A stretch of DNA of 64,000 nt. Origin: Molanna angustata. Lineage: Eukaryota; Arthropoda; Insecta; Trichoptera; Molannidae. Below, in pieces: positions 1-11,269 of this stretch (positions are counted from its first letter, which is position 1; the number at the start of each line of letters is the position of its first letter). The DNA lies in the NCBI GenBank assembly GCA_963576475.1, contig OY754964.1:46760861-46824860 (forward strand), read 5' to 3'. Below the pieces are notes generated by a model that was not told the DNA's origin, did not search any database, and saw nothing but the letters and a program-made list of their open reading frames with translations. The position numbers and the translations under genes are program-made.

Positions 1-26
1 TATTTATTTTGTATTTTAATTTTCAG

Positions 27-115
27 ACAATGGAAGAAATTGCGACGTGGCATTTGACGTCTTCGAGTGCATATCAGACAGGATAGGAGACTATTGCGGA
101 AATTCTGGTTTATAA
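27..115 (+). CDS. Last coding exon of an odorant-binding-protein-like gene (partial)
   Basis: A splice acceptor (TTTTCAG, ending at 26) opens a reading frame that continues a codon from an exon outside the window and stops at TAA 113-115. The peptide includes NCDVAFDVFECI, in which two cysteines are separated by eight residues. That is the C5-x8-C6 spacing of the PBP/GOBP odorant-binding family, and an extra cysteine follows near the end (DYCGNSGL). Members are small secreted carriers of hydrophobic ligands such as odorants and pheromones, held together by three disulfides. An AATAAA at 223-228 about 110 bp after the stop is a fitting poly(A) signal. Only about 29 codons are visible, so the subfamily cannot be named. 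The family call rests on the cysteine spacing and on the terminal position, which fits OBP genes. Confidence 0.6.
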
Positions 116-229
116 TGTGTTCCAAGTTATTTTTAAAGTAAAAAATGTTACCTTTGTGTACAAAACTATAATTAAATCGTTGGTTGTGTGTTTTACATGT
201 TTAATTTTCGTTTTTTTTTGTTAATAAAA

Positions 230-783
230 AAAATATTCCTTACTGTACTAAATAATACCGAATATTTTTATTCATATGCTTTATTAATTGATAAAACATC
301 CATAAATTTCATTTACATCCCTTAAATAATTACGGTTGTGTTTTTTGTGTTAAAAATGTTTGAAACACGAGAGACCTTAAAATCATACATTATTTTTGAA
401 AATTTTGCTTAAGAGGGAGCCTGCTGCCAACGTACCTATTTTTTATTAGATATCTCGTCATTACTACTAATCGAATCATTAATAAAAATAGCTTAGATAA
501 TTTGGATATTAACGAAGAAAAATATTTCTTTACTTTTTAATTATGTTCTGTATATATTCTTGTAGAAAAATAATTTAAATATCCTGATTATTGTTATTTA
601 TCTTATATTTTTTTATAATCTATATATTTATTGAGCAATATGTTTTATTTTTAATTAAAGAACACAAAAATATCTATAAATATTCCCTGACAATAGCGCT
701 GAATAGAAAATAAATGTATTTTTTGGTTTCTTTACTAAACCCGAAGCATTAAAGCAAATGTCAAGGCATATATGGCATATGTC
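230..783. other. AT-rich intergenic stretch, nothing recognised
   Basis: Between the poly(A) signal of the OBP-like gene and the first SINE I see no long ORF, terminal repeat or RNA signature, only AT-rich DNA. Confidence 0.5.
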
Positions 784-992
784 GGCCTTCATGGCTCAGT
801 GGGTTGGGTATCTGACTCTTGAGCAAAAGGTCCCGGGTTCGATTCTGGGTAGAGGCACAGTTTTTTAATTGTGTTTTCAGTCTGGATCTGGAGTCTCCAG
901 AATGTGGCAACTTGTTATTGGGTGCATGTTAAATTAATATTTGACATAGTACCTGTTAGTTGCCCGAGAAGCAATATTAAATAAATAAATAT
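784..992 (+). mobile_element. tRNA-derived SINE
   Basis: The head looks like a tRNA with pol III promoter boxes: box A TGGCTCAGTGGG at 792-803 and box B GGTTCGATTCT at 836-846. About 130 bp of non-tRNA body follows, ending in an (ATAA)n tail at about 979-992. It is not a functional tRNA, because no closed acceptor stem is present. This layout of head, body and short A/T-rich tail is that of a LINE-mobilised SINE. Confidence 0.75.
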
Positions 993-1140
993 GTTTGCGC
1001 GCTGGATTATTATAATAATCCAGTTGTTGCGAGTTCGAATGCTGTTACGGACGATTTCGTTCACCTATAGCACAATCATTTATGCCTAATTTAGGGAATG
1101 TAAAAGGATATATATGTTCTTGTTTTTAAGACAAATTAAT
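993..1140 (+). mobile_element. SINE fragment of the tRNA-Thr-like family
   Basis: It begins within the tRNA-like head (GCGCGCTGGATTATTATAAT, then a box-B-like GAGTTCGAATGC) and continues into a body reading GATTTCGTTCAC...CATTTATGC. The same order and words occur in reverse complement at 10115-10280, so the two are copies of one family. It abuts the tail of the preceding SINE. Confidence 0.6.
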
Positions 1141-1962
1141 TCTTATAATCGGGGTAATTATAATTCTACAAATTAATAATATAAGGAATATTTTTTTTCA
1201 TTTATATCCATCTAAACTGTTTTTCTAAAATGATTCGATAAATGGTAATGTTGGAATATCAAATTGAAAAATGAGTACCTACGCTGCCAGCAGGCGCCCT
1301 CTTAATGTTTGATTAAGTTTAAATGGCATTTTATAAAAATGATTTCCTGTTTCGTTTCAACTAAGATTCGGTTAATTTTATATGATCAGCCCTTTCCAGA
1401 TATAAAATATCAGCGCATACTTTAAAGATATTTCTATTTGATCAAAAAATATTATTATTTCCATAAAGTGTTATGGAAAATAAGTATTGACATTATTTTT
1501 AAATATTTTATTACCTACATGTAAAACTATTGTTATTATTGTTTAATTTTATTGGCAAATCAGTTGATATATTTAAAATATAGAAAACTATCTTGTGTAG
1601 TAGAATTTCTAACTCTACCTACTTGTTAATATTTAATTAATTAAAAAAAAAACTCGGTACATTTATTTAAAATATTCTCACGTAATAGAGATTGCATCCA
1701 TTCAAAACAACGTTCAAATAATTATGTTTTTATGAATCTAATTAAATATATTACTGTGTTACTTGGAATAGGAACAAAAAAATGTCAACAAAAACCAGTG
1801 TACATACGACATACATGAAGTGAATGTAACTTGCGCCATGAGTAGGTACTTGTCTATTTATTTAGATCAATGATTAAGTTTAGTAATTCATTATTAATTC
1901 TCTGAATTTTATTAAAATATCAAAAGCTATGCGTAGACAGTTACATATGTCATCGTAAGAGA
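1140..1962. other. AT-rich stretch without recognisable features
   Basis: No supported ORF. The only structure I noted is the 8-bp GTAAGAGA at 1955-1962, which is one copy of the target duplication of the adjoining hAT MITE. Confidence 0.4.
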
Positions 1963-2411
1963 CAAGGCCGTAGCCAGGGGGGAACAAGGGGGTTTGATCC
2001 CCCCCCGAAATGAAAAAAAGAATATCTTTCTTTTATTTCTTTAGTAAGTAACAATGAGACTGCAGTTACATACGGTGCACCCATTTCACTCTGTTGTTAT
2101 GGTGCACCCATTTCAAAATTTTGCATGAAAAAAATAATTATTGAATATATATTTAATAATTCAGCATTTTTATGACATTTTTTTAGCGTGACACTGAGTC
2201 GGTATACTGGTACATGCTCGCACATACATTAGATTTTTAGATGTTCTTATTTTACCAGGACGCGTGAGACAAACACACACTTTATTACTTAAGATGACTG
2301 CTTTATTCTCGCTTGGTACTCGCACGGGAATAAGCTCGCGGGGAGATTTGTTTTTACTGTTCCACGCTAAACCCCCCCCCCCCCCGAAATTATTTTCTGG
2401 CTACGGCCTTG
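1963..2411. mobile_element. hAT-type MITE with perfect TIRs and 8-bp target duplication
   Basis: The left end CAAGGCCGTAGCCAG (1963-1977) is the exact reverse complement of the right end CTGGCTACGGCCTTG (2397-2411). Both flanks carry the same 8 bp, GTAAGAGA (1955-1962 and 2412-2419). CA...TG termini with an 8-bp duplication fit the hAT superfamily. The 449-bp interior has no coding capacity and has C-rich or G-rich runs just inside each end. It must have been mobilised in trans. Confidence 0.85.
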
Positions 2412-2419
2412 GTAAGAGA

Positions 2420-3283
2420 TGTACTTATATATAAAAAATAAAAAAAACAAAACACTTGTATTCAAATTAAATATAATTTAAATTGTGACTTTTCATGGCT
2501 TTTTGTAATATTATTTCAATTTGGTCAATACTTTCGCATTTTCAAAAGAATTACCAAGTCAATACTTACAATCAGTACAATGCACAATAAATTCAATGAT
2601 CAAATATGTTTTGTGGGAAAGGGAAATATGTGTTTTTTTACTGTGCATCTTTTTCTGTATTTTTTTAAATAATATTATAAATAAATTAATGAAAAAAAAA
2701 TGAATATAAACATCTCACCAATTCAATTTATAAATAAATATAATTTATTAATCGAATGTTTTTTACTTATATAATTTTCGTTTGCTATTTTTGTTTATCG
2801 ATATATTATATAAATATTTAAAACTGCAATTAAACACATCCTAGTAGATAAACATCTCAACAGAGACCCATATGAAGAAAAGGATAAGGGCTGAGGTATA
2901 TATTCTCAAATCTACATTTTACAAATTTATACAATGATTATAAAATAAAATATATGTATTGAACCTAAACTACCTAAATTAACAATGCTTTTGTATTATA
3001 TTTTTGTTTATAAGTAACAACTTGTATAAAACTGAGAGCAAAAGGCTTATTTATAAAAATATATAATTAATTTAATATTAACTGAATAAAAGGTTGTGTG
3101 CTTATAGTGGTTTAATAATATTAAATAATTTTAATATTCCTTCCTGTGATTCAATTAGTTTATGCAACTAAATTGAATGTATTAATATTTGATATTAAAT
3201 TTTTTTTAAATATTATTTGGTATTTGTTTTTTCTATGTCCCTATTTTTCTTGTTTCCCAGATTCTTCACTCCAAATTTTTATA
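2420..3283. other. AT-rich stretch, nothing recognised
   Basis: Short ORFs here are of chance size and composition. I see no terminal repeats. Confidence 0.4.
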
Positions 3284-3296
3284 ATAAAGCTAAAAA

Positions 3297-3376
<80 letters not shown>

Positions 3377-3400
3377 AAAAAATAAAATAAAAAAAACTAT
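3284..3400 (+). repeat. AATAAA followed by a ~70-nt poly(A) tract (probable retroposed 3' end)
   Basis: An AATAAA-type signal at about 3284 lies roughly ten bases before an A tract of about 70 nt (to 3369), then a degenerate A-rich run. A poly(A) signal followed directly by genomic poly(A) is the mark of an RNA copied back into DNA. The sequence upstream is too AT-rich to identify the parent transcript. The lysine run that translates from the tract is not a protein. Confidence 0.5.
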
Positions 3401-3865
3401 TTATTTTGCTAATGTCTACCTGCTAATATAAATATGTTGATTCATTATTTTTCAACTAACATACCTGTAAAATTAAAATCTACAAATTATTTCACTTGTC
3501 CAGAATGACACTAGTTAATACCTATGTCAAAACTCTTTTTGACGCCTATGACCTTGGGCAACTGGATGTACGCAAATATGTACACTTATTACCTTTTCGT
3601 GTATGAAACACTAACAAATATTGTAGGTATACACCAAAGTGGAAAAAAAATTATAGCAAACAAAGCAAATCAAAAATAAAGCAAATTGAAAAATTTATTC
3701 ATTAGGTTTTTATATTCTCTTTCGTTTAAAGTAAAAATCTACTTTGTAGGCCTTATAATTTATAAGTTTAAAAAAAAAAAAAGTTTTTTATTTTTAACTA
3801 TTTTAACATGAAAAGTATTAAACAAATTCAAATTTTGATAAACCTATTAATAGAATAATAATAAT

Positions 3866-3912
3866 GAACACTTCCTTGTACCCTGCGCAAGTGGCGAGTT
3901 TATTGCCGTATG
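3866..3912 (-). mobile_element. LINE 3'-end fragment
   Basis: On the minus strand it reads GGCAATAAACTCGCCACTTG... A near-identical stretch lies at 29578-29625 (minus) and a related one, GGCAATAAGCCCACC, at 54828-54842 (plus) just before a TAAA-rich tail. I read the three as 3' ends of one LINE family. Confidence 0.4.
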
Positions 3913-4289
3913 GCAATTTTTTTTTTTTTAAAACTTTTCATTTCTTTTTTCATTTCAGTACACATCATAGAAAAGAGAACTTGTACACATCTTTTGAGGG
4001 TTCTGGGGAAAAGGTTATAAAATTTACTATAAAATGACTTAAAGAGTGAGTAAATAAATATTATACACAATATGGAAGAAAAATATTATAAATTCAATTC
4101 ATTATTCTGTGAATTGTCATAGTATATTTTTGAGTTTGTATTTTAATTGAATTTATTATTATATTGAATTAATTATATATCAACTTATTTATTTCAAGTG
4201 ATTCCGTAGTTAATAAAAAATATGTTGGGGTCATCTACAATATAGCACTTTTTGTAGCTAATTATATTATTATTGTTGTAAATACCTCG

Positions 4290-4440
4290 ATACACCACGT
4301 GCAAGTGGTTTTCCTATTAACACTTCCATAAAAACAAGATTTGCGTGAAACATATTTAATTCATTTCTCTTCTGCTGGTAATCGAACCCAGGACGCTCGC
4401 ACAGAAGTAAAATGGATAATCACCATGCCTTAAATTATTA
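4290..4440 (-). mobile_element. Decayed tRNA-derived SINE
   Basis: On the minus strand a tRNA-like head containing GGTTCGATTACC (box B) is followed by a body. The segment about 4290-4320 resembles the LINE/SINE end words at 3866 (GCAAGTGG). Box A is poorly preserved. Confidence 0.4.
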
Positions 4441-5487
4441 TTTATATAGGTAAGTACATGATGTTTCGATGTAATTCACAAAATATGTCTGAACAATCAT
4501 ATTTCTGTCTCATCACTTATGTAGGATATTCAATTCAAAATAAATTTTCAAAAACACTAAAAGCCGAGGTACACCTCGAAAATTACATATATTATTATTT
4601 GTGTCAACTCAATCATAAATTTATCGTATCTCGTGAATATAATGGTACCTTTCAATTATTTGATTTTAGCGCCATCTGACGAATTTATCATTCATATTTA
4701 TTGCATTCGGTTTACAATTCTCGAATAAATACTTTATCCTAGTCCTAAACCATTTTATTTTTGATAAAATAAAAGTGCTCACTTTTAGTTTGACTAGCGC
4801 AGATATAGATGGCCGATTTGATTCATTGATTCTCAGTTTAAACTCTTATAAAGCAATAAAAAGAATAATAATGTGATACACAATAATATTATATACATGT
4901 CATACTGTTAGGATGAATTTTGTTATTTTCAAAAGAACCTTATAAAGCCATAAAAAATGTATTTCATCCTTCATACTGCTTCAATGGAAAATTGTAACTA
5001 ACAAAATCAACACGACAAAATGAGTTCATTATAAACTTTTCTGGCTTGTATTTGTAATGTGATGTCGTCGGACGGCTTTCTGAATACGTGCTGGTCAAAA
5101 ACCCTTATAATAATAATAAATTTGGATTATTTTTATAGCGCCGTTTTTGTGATAACCTCACCTTATGTCCCGGTGATTTTGGTTTAGTTGAATAATCTAT
5201 AGATGTCTAATGATTTATTTTTTGACAGGTAGGTCTTTTTTTATATTTATTCCTTTTTAATTAACTTGTTTGTACTTGTTTGTTATTTTGAAATCGATTT
5301 TTAACTAACTTCACGAGCATTTAGAGCTCTGAAACTTTTGTGAAATCTCAGAATTAGTTTTTTTTTTCAATGACAATGCAATTAATTCTGTTTTCAGCTT
5401 AATTCATTTGATATTTTTATAAAATTCAAAAATGTTGTATTTCAGACAAAGTAAACTTATTGCATAAAACCAGGAGTATTTATCGTT
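4441..5487. other. AT-rich stretch, nothing recognised
   Basis: No supported gene. A 73-codon ORF near 4458-4679 has no recognisable motif and the compositional look of chance. Confidence 0.4.
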
Positions 5488-5535
5488 TATGATTCTGGAG
5501 GGCCCACACAGGGATGTAGCGCCAATGTTGATGAT
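5488..5535 (+). mobile_element. LINE 3'-end fragment, (GATGAT) tail type
   Basis: TTCTGGAGGGCCCACACAGG and then GTAGCGCCAATG with a GATGAT-like tail match the longer LINE 3' end at 29855-30115. Only the last ~45 bp are present. Confidence 0.6.
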
Positions 5536-5889
5536 TTATCGTTTATTTTACATTTCAACATGAATAATTTATTTTTGATTTACTTGTTTTATGTGGGTAC
5601 TTTTGAACGGTGTTCGATCGTTTCTTAAGTTCACAAGATAAATAATGATATTTTTTATTATTCATATTTAACACACCATATTATACATGATACAAACAAA
5701 AATATTACTGTTGCCCATCTATGAAACCCTGTGCTAGCAGTTAACAATTTTACAGTGATAATATACTAACTTAAGATCTGAGTGATGATAGTTTCCGCTC
5801 TACATAAATTATATAAGCACTAATTTGTACTAATAACGAACAAGCCACTACTAAAAAAAAAAAAAAATGGAATATCACAAAATAAATGT

Positions 5890-5972
5890 ATGAATGCTGA
5901 GAATTTTCAAAGGAGATGGAAAAGGCCTTCGTCCTAATCCCGTTAGGCTGAGTAGAAGAAGAAGAGAATATA
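5890..5972 (+). mobile_element. LINE 3'-end fragment, (AGAAGA) tail type
   Basis: A short decayed piece resembling the C-terminus of the RTE-type reverse transcriptases seen at 11957-12255 and 16020-16463. It ends in AGAAGAAGAAGAG like those copies. Confidence 0.4.
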
Positions 5973-7550
5973 TACTCCTGTCTAGAATTTTTATGTTAAA
6001 ATTAAATAAAGGGAATAATATCATCCTTCGATTATTACAAACACAATACAATACCTGATGATCTTAGCCATGTTAAAATATGTTTAATTCTGGGATGGAT
6101 TTCCATTCATTTATTCTACCCAAATTTGTTGAAGATCATTATATTTTTCAAAATAAATGTACGTATTCGTTATAATTTTAATTAGTAGTATAAGTTATAT
6201 AGGTGCTTGTGTGAACAGATGCTATCATAGAATTCCGAAAAATGATGTATAAAAAATACAATGATAATTATATTTCATATTGTGTGCTGTTGGTTATAAT
6301 AATTCCTAGTTAATGTGTATATTGGTCACCAGAATTTCAAACTATGTACGTTACCAAAGCAATTAATATCTCTGCTTAATTGATTTATACGTGACTACAA
6401 ATTTCTCATTGAAGGTATTATAATAGAAAACAAATAATGAATTAATAAAAATAGATTGTTTTTGGTCTTTATCATTACCATGCAATATCTTTCTCCACGG
6501 ATCTCTTACCGACCTTTACGATTTTTTTCCCATTGTAAGATTATTCGTTTCTCTTCTGTCCTAAATAATAATGGAAGTAAAACAAACTCATTTGTCAATA
6601 TATAAATATCTGATTTTAAAATGAACAAAATATAAAAAAAAACTAATCAACACATTTGAATTGTACCTATCGATAAACTCTAATTTAAATTTGATCAAAT
6701 CTACACATAATTTGAAAGGAAATAAAAAATAACCGATTTCTTATACATTTCCTAGCGCAGCAATTTATTGAATCAAAACTATGTAAGTTAGGTGTATAGG
6801 CGTTGATGTTGTGATGTCTTTTTGAAAATTAAAGTCTCGAAATATGGTTTTTGAATAAAATTAAATCGTTTCTCAAATATGGAATAAGAATAGAGATTTC
6901 ATAGAAAATCGTGTCATAGCGAAGATTGTCCAGCGCCAACTTTTACTATTTTTAAAAACTTTCTGAAGAAAAATATCATAATATTTGAATGAGTTTATAA
7001 AATCCACTCAATTGCTCAGACTTTAATAAATACCTACATTAAATTAAATCAAGGTGTCAAAACACGCCATTTTATGGTTTGATAATAAATTCCTCTGATT
7101 AATTAAGAAAATTAATGAACTTCCTCTCCAATTATGTATCTACTTCCGAAATATTATCTCAGATTATGCTCAATGTTTAGTTTGAATATTTAGATAGTGA
7201 TTTCGCAAATTCAACGCGAAAAAACTTCAAAAGTAAGCATTATAGGATATGGCAAATTAATGTTGATATCAAAATATCTTTATTATTATTTTTAGCAACC
7301 ATCTGTGAAATAAATTCTAGTAAATAATGCAGCGATGTAGTACTCACGGTTCTCGATCAAAATTATAGCAAAAAAATGCAAAGAATGGCGCATTGAATAG
7401 AAAGCACGCAAAGCATGGAATGGCGCTTTGAACTCGCTGTCACCCTAATAAAACTAATATATTAGAAATGGCAAATAAACAGAGCAACAAAAATTTACAG
7501 AATATCTGACAGTCCTGTTGAACGGCCTGCTCAGTGGGATGAATAACCTT
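5973..7550. other. AT-rich stretch, nothing recognised
   Basis: No supported gene, repeat ends or RNA. Confidence 0.4.
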
Positions 7551-7560
7551 TTTATTTTTT

Positions 7561-7870
7561 ACTGACGTGAGGAATCAAATTAAATCTTCCTGAGTTGTCC
7601 TTGACTTTTGCACTTCCCAATATTTTACAACACACGGAAATTTTAAAAGTTATCTTCACCTATTTAAAATTGTCTCCTCTGCGTCATATCAGTTCTGTCA
7701 ATACCCGGACCAAACTAAGGAACATTATCCTGTGGGATTGTTGCCATCCAATGGTGTCCTCTTATAGTCCTCTTCAAGGTCCCATCGGTCATGCGGATTT
7801 TGTGATCTCAAAGAACAATTTTAATGCCTTCAAGAAGTTCTGTCATAGTTATGGTGCCTTAGTATTGGCT
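7561..7870 (+). repeat. Dispersed repeat, family X copy 1
   Basis: It starts ACTGACGTGAGGA and includes AAAGTTATCTTCACC, GTCATGCGGATTTT (about 7787-7800) and ATCTCAAAGAACAA. The same words occur in the same order at 10870-11150 and, for the left part, at 51868-52050. The open frame of 95 codons over it is not kept in the other copies. Class unknown; no terminal repeats were seen. Confidence 0.6.
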
Positions 7871-7884
7871 GATTCCCATTAAGT

Positions 7885-9420
7885 TTATTTTTTGTAGAGA
7901 TCTTGGTTACACTTTTGATGCTTCACATTTAAAAATACCTGAATCAATGTCAATCTTCTATTCACATTCATCGATTGTACTTTTCACACTATGGTGCCGA
8001 GATTGCTACTCTAGAGGGCTACATGAGCTACTTTCGTGCTATACATTTTTTGTCGCTCATTTGGCGTTCTGTGAAGGGGCCGTTTACATTCCCCATATGA
8101 AGGTGGGAGTAACGAAATATTGCAACAAAAGTAAAAAAGTAAAGGTTTCCATCTTTACCATGCGTTGACTTCTTCCATATAAAAAAATCCTTAAAAAAAT
8201 ATTCGCCAACATATTATTACGTATAATTTTCGCCAAACATCTAGAACAAGCTTCCGGTTGCGCAGGGCGCAAATTTGTGTCTTTTTGCTTCGTTGTTTTC
8301 GTGCAAATCCCCCCCCCCTTTTCGGCTAAAAGTCCAAGTTATTTGGCGACAACTATACCTAGGTACATATGTACCACGTTTTTGCTCACATCCCGCTGAG
8401 GTTTCAATATATCAAAAAAGAGTGTTTTGAATACTGTTCATTTTTACTCATTATTAATAATAGCAATAATAATTGTTACCGAAGTGATGATTTTGTATTT
8501 TTAATATTATTGGAAATAAAATGTTAATTTGAATATGATAAATGACAATAAAAAAATATGAATAATTTACATAAAAAGTTTGGTCTATATAGAGGGTAAT
8601 GATTCGATGAATGGTGATTTGTTACAAAAAAAGCTCATTTTCTATGGGAAATTCATAACGTACCTACCCTTCATAATTTTACTACTCGTCACTTTGTTAA
8701 TTATACATCAGCCGCCTGCTTTATGTATACACAGTACACAGGTATATACGAGAAAACATTCATATTTTGTATTTTGACAGATATGGGATTCATGAATGAG
8801 CTCATAAATATGAACAAAAAAATGTAAATATTCAAATAATTTTCACAAAGAACGATTTCAATGGTAAACATCATTTTTCCTGGCGAACGTTTTTAGGTGA
8901 AGGTCTTTGATATACATTATACATCTTACCACAATACAAACATTTCATTTTAGAGATTTACGATTCCTTTTCGATTATATTATTATTAATGGGCCATAAA
9001 CCTTAAACAAATGGGTATTTCTGTAGAATTAATAAGCACACTGAACGTGGTATATTGTTGTATTAATTTGATAATAACAACGCATTGTTTCATCATTCTA
9101 TATCCAAGCAATAATTGCATCCATTCCGCTAAACGATGAAAGATATTTCGAATCATTTCTCCATACGAATTTCCAAAGAAAATAATTAGTGCTTTTAGAG
9201 TTTTCGTGAAAAATTAATTGTAGGTTGTAAGGTCCCATTATGATCAGTATTGAGGTTTTTGGGTTATCGAAAATGTACATATTAATAAGAATAGATTGAG
9301 AAATTAAAGTAAGACTGGGACAGATAACCCATAGAAATGTAACTACGAATAAAATATTCATAAATACATTCGACAAAATTTAAAAATAAATAATGCTACT
9401 CAATCTAAAATAATCTGGGA
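7885..9420. other. AT-rich stretch with a C-run and a G-run, nothing else recognised
   Basis: Chance-sized ORFs only. There is a C-run near 8308. Just beyond this stretch, at 9424-9451, GGCAAGTCTGG is duplicated around a G-run. Confidence 0.35.
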
Positions 9421-9665
9421 GGCAAGTCTGGGGGGGGGGGGGCAAGTCTGGTCAACCGGCGAAATCAAAACCATCCATGTTTACCCACATCATGGATATA
9501 ATAATCCTATGAAGTTGTATGATGACATCTTAAAATTTTACAAAACTCCATATGATAATTATAATATAAAATAATATTAAAACAAATAATGAATAATCGA
9601 ATATTTTTATTATTGCATATGCGCAAACATTGGATTTTTTTCCCTGTCGGGAGTCAAAGATATTT

Positions 9666-10113
9666 TTTAACAGATTTTTAATTATCTCAATAGAGACGAA
9701 GTTGGAATATTTACTGTAGGAGAACCGGGAAATCAAGGCACCTACAGGGCTTACGACCTGTCATCGGCTGGTTTACGTGATCACTTTATGCGCTTACGCA
9801 ACGTTCACCAATTATGCCTTTTTAATGAGATCCCTATCAATTCAATTTTGAAAGTTCTATATATTGTAATACTGAAATTTTTTTCGCTTGAAAATAAGGA
9901 ATTTCAGTATTACAATATATAGAACTTTCAAAATTGAATTGATAGGGATCTCATTAAAAAGGCATAATTGGTGAACGTTGCGCAAGCGCTTAAAGTGATC
10001 ACGTAAACCAGCCGATGACAGGTCGTAAGCCCTGTAGGTGCCTTGATTTCCCGGTTCTCCTACAGTAAATATTCCAACTTCGTCTCTATTGAGATAATTA
10101 AAAATCTGTTAAA
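9666..10113. repeat. Near-perfect 213-bp inverted repeat (long hairpin)
   Basis: The arms at 9666-9878 and 9901-10113 are reverse complements, without indels, around a 22-bp spacer. I counted only about two mismatches, both near TATGCGCTTACGC versus its partner. RNA from either strand would fold into a dsRNA stem of more than 200 bp. A diverged single-arm relative (CCAACTTCGTCT and ATTGAG words) lies at 18484-18566, so the arm belongs to a dispersed family and this copy is an inverted dimer. No ORF is present. Confidence 0.9.
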
Positions 10114-10114
10114 T

Positions 10115-10280
10115 AATGAATAAGTCCTTGTTAAACAAGCACATATACATCTTCCTACGTTCTCTAAAATAAGCATAAATGCTTGTGCAATACGTGAACG
10201 AAATCGGTCGAGGCAGGATTCGAGCTCGCGAATACTGGATTACTAACCCAGCGCGCTAACTGCTCTGCCATCGACCCATC
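10115..10280 (-). mobile_element. tRNA-Thr(AGT)-like SINE
   Basis: On the minus strand the head reads GGCAGAGCAGTTAGCGCGCT, then a possible anticodon arm CTGGG-TTAGTAA-TCCAG (loop anticodon AGT), then GAGCTCGAATCCTGCC (T arm and box B). The body carries GATTTCGTTCAC and CATTTATGC as in the copy at 993-1140. The D and T arms are those of a tRNA, but the acceptor stem does not close and a body follows, so it is a SINE rather than a tRNA gene. It directly abuts the long inverted repeat. Confidence 0.7.
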
Positions 10281-10860
10281 TAAATATCCATGATATGGGT
10301 AAACAAGATATTACCAAAATCCTCTATCACCAACACAATAAATATACCGAAGTTACAAACTACTCATGGACATTTTAAATACTATGCCATCAAACTACAT
10401 AATTGCCTACCAACCTCACTAAAACTGCTACCACAAAACACATCGTCACAAAACTACAAAAAACACATAACACCAGTTCAATCAAATCAATAACATAATT
10501 ACACCTTATCAAATATAATAAACTTTTACATTTTTTTCTCAATTACAATTTAATGTATAATTTAATTCAAGAACTTGTACTATTTATGTCACACAACTGT
10601 TCAAATGAACACCTCGGCACAGGACTTCCTATCCTCGCAATTACACACTTATCAATAAAACGCATACACACACTTATATGTACACATATACTTATCTTAT
10701 AGTATGTAATTGAATTGTAACATTTTTTATATTATTAATAAAAATAAATAATAAAATAATAAATAAATTATAGACCACCATAAGATGTGTATCCATGATA
10801 TGAGTAAACATGTGTGGTTTTGATTCCGACGTCATTCGATAAGAAAGAAAGATTCTACAT
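10281..10860. other. AT-rich stretch, nothing recognised
   Basis: A 67-codon ORF at 10290-10493 has no recognisable motif. ATAATAAATAAATT near 10760 looks like a LINE or SINE tail. Confidence 0.3.
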
Positions 10861-10869
10861 ATTTAAATA

Positions 10870-11150
10870 TATATTTTTTCCTGACTTTTGGACTTCCCAA
10901 TTTATCATAAGACAGGTAAGCTTTGAAAATTATCTTTTTCGATTGAACATTGCCTCCTCCGCCACATGCAAATTTTATTATTAAACGGAAGAAACTTTTG
11001 AACATACGTATCTTATCATTTGGGTGTGTTGCCACACAAAGTCCACTTATAGAACGAAGCTCCTCGTTGCTGTCTATGGACATTTTCAAGGTACCATTGG
11101 TCATGCGGATTTTTTGATCTCAAAGAACAATGTTAAAGCGATAAGAAATT
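10870..11150 (+). repeat. Dispersed repeat, family X copy 2
   Basis: It shares CTTTTGGACTTCCCAAT, AAAATTATCTTTTTCG, GTCATGCGGATTTTTT and ATCTCAAAGAACAATG with the copy at 7561-7870, in the same order, with point and length differences throughout. Confidence 0.6.
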
Positions 11151-11269
11151 GTATCAGTGGTAGACTCTTATTAACAGGATCATTTTTACATTATTTGATA
11201 GTAAAGTTAGTTATTTATAAAATGTGTTTAAGTATTAAAGTATGTATATCATCGTTTGGCCAATGAATA

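Noticed and set aside
3146..3373. Lysine-rich ORF
   Set aside because: The lysine run is translation of a genomic poly(A) tract.
784..10280. tRNA genes at about 790-860 and 10200-10275
   Set aside because: They have box A and B and (for the second) an anticodon-like arm, but no closed acceptor stem, and each continues into a SINE body.
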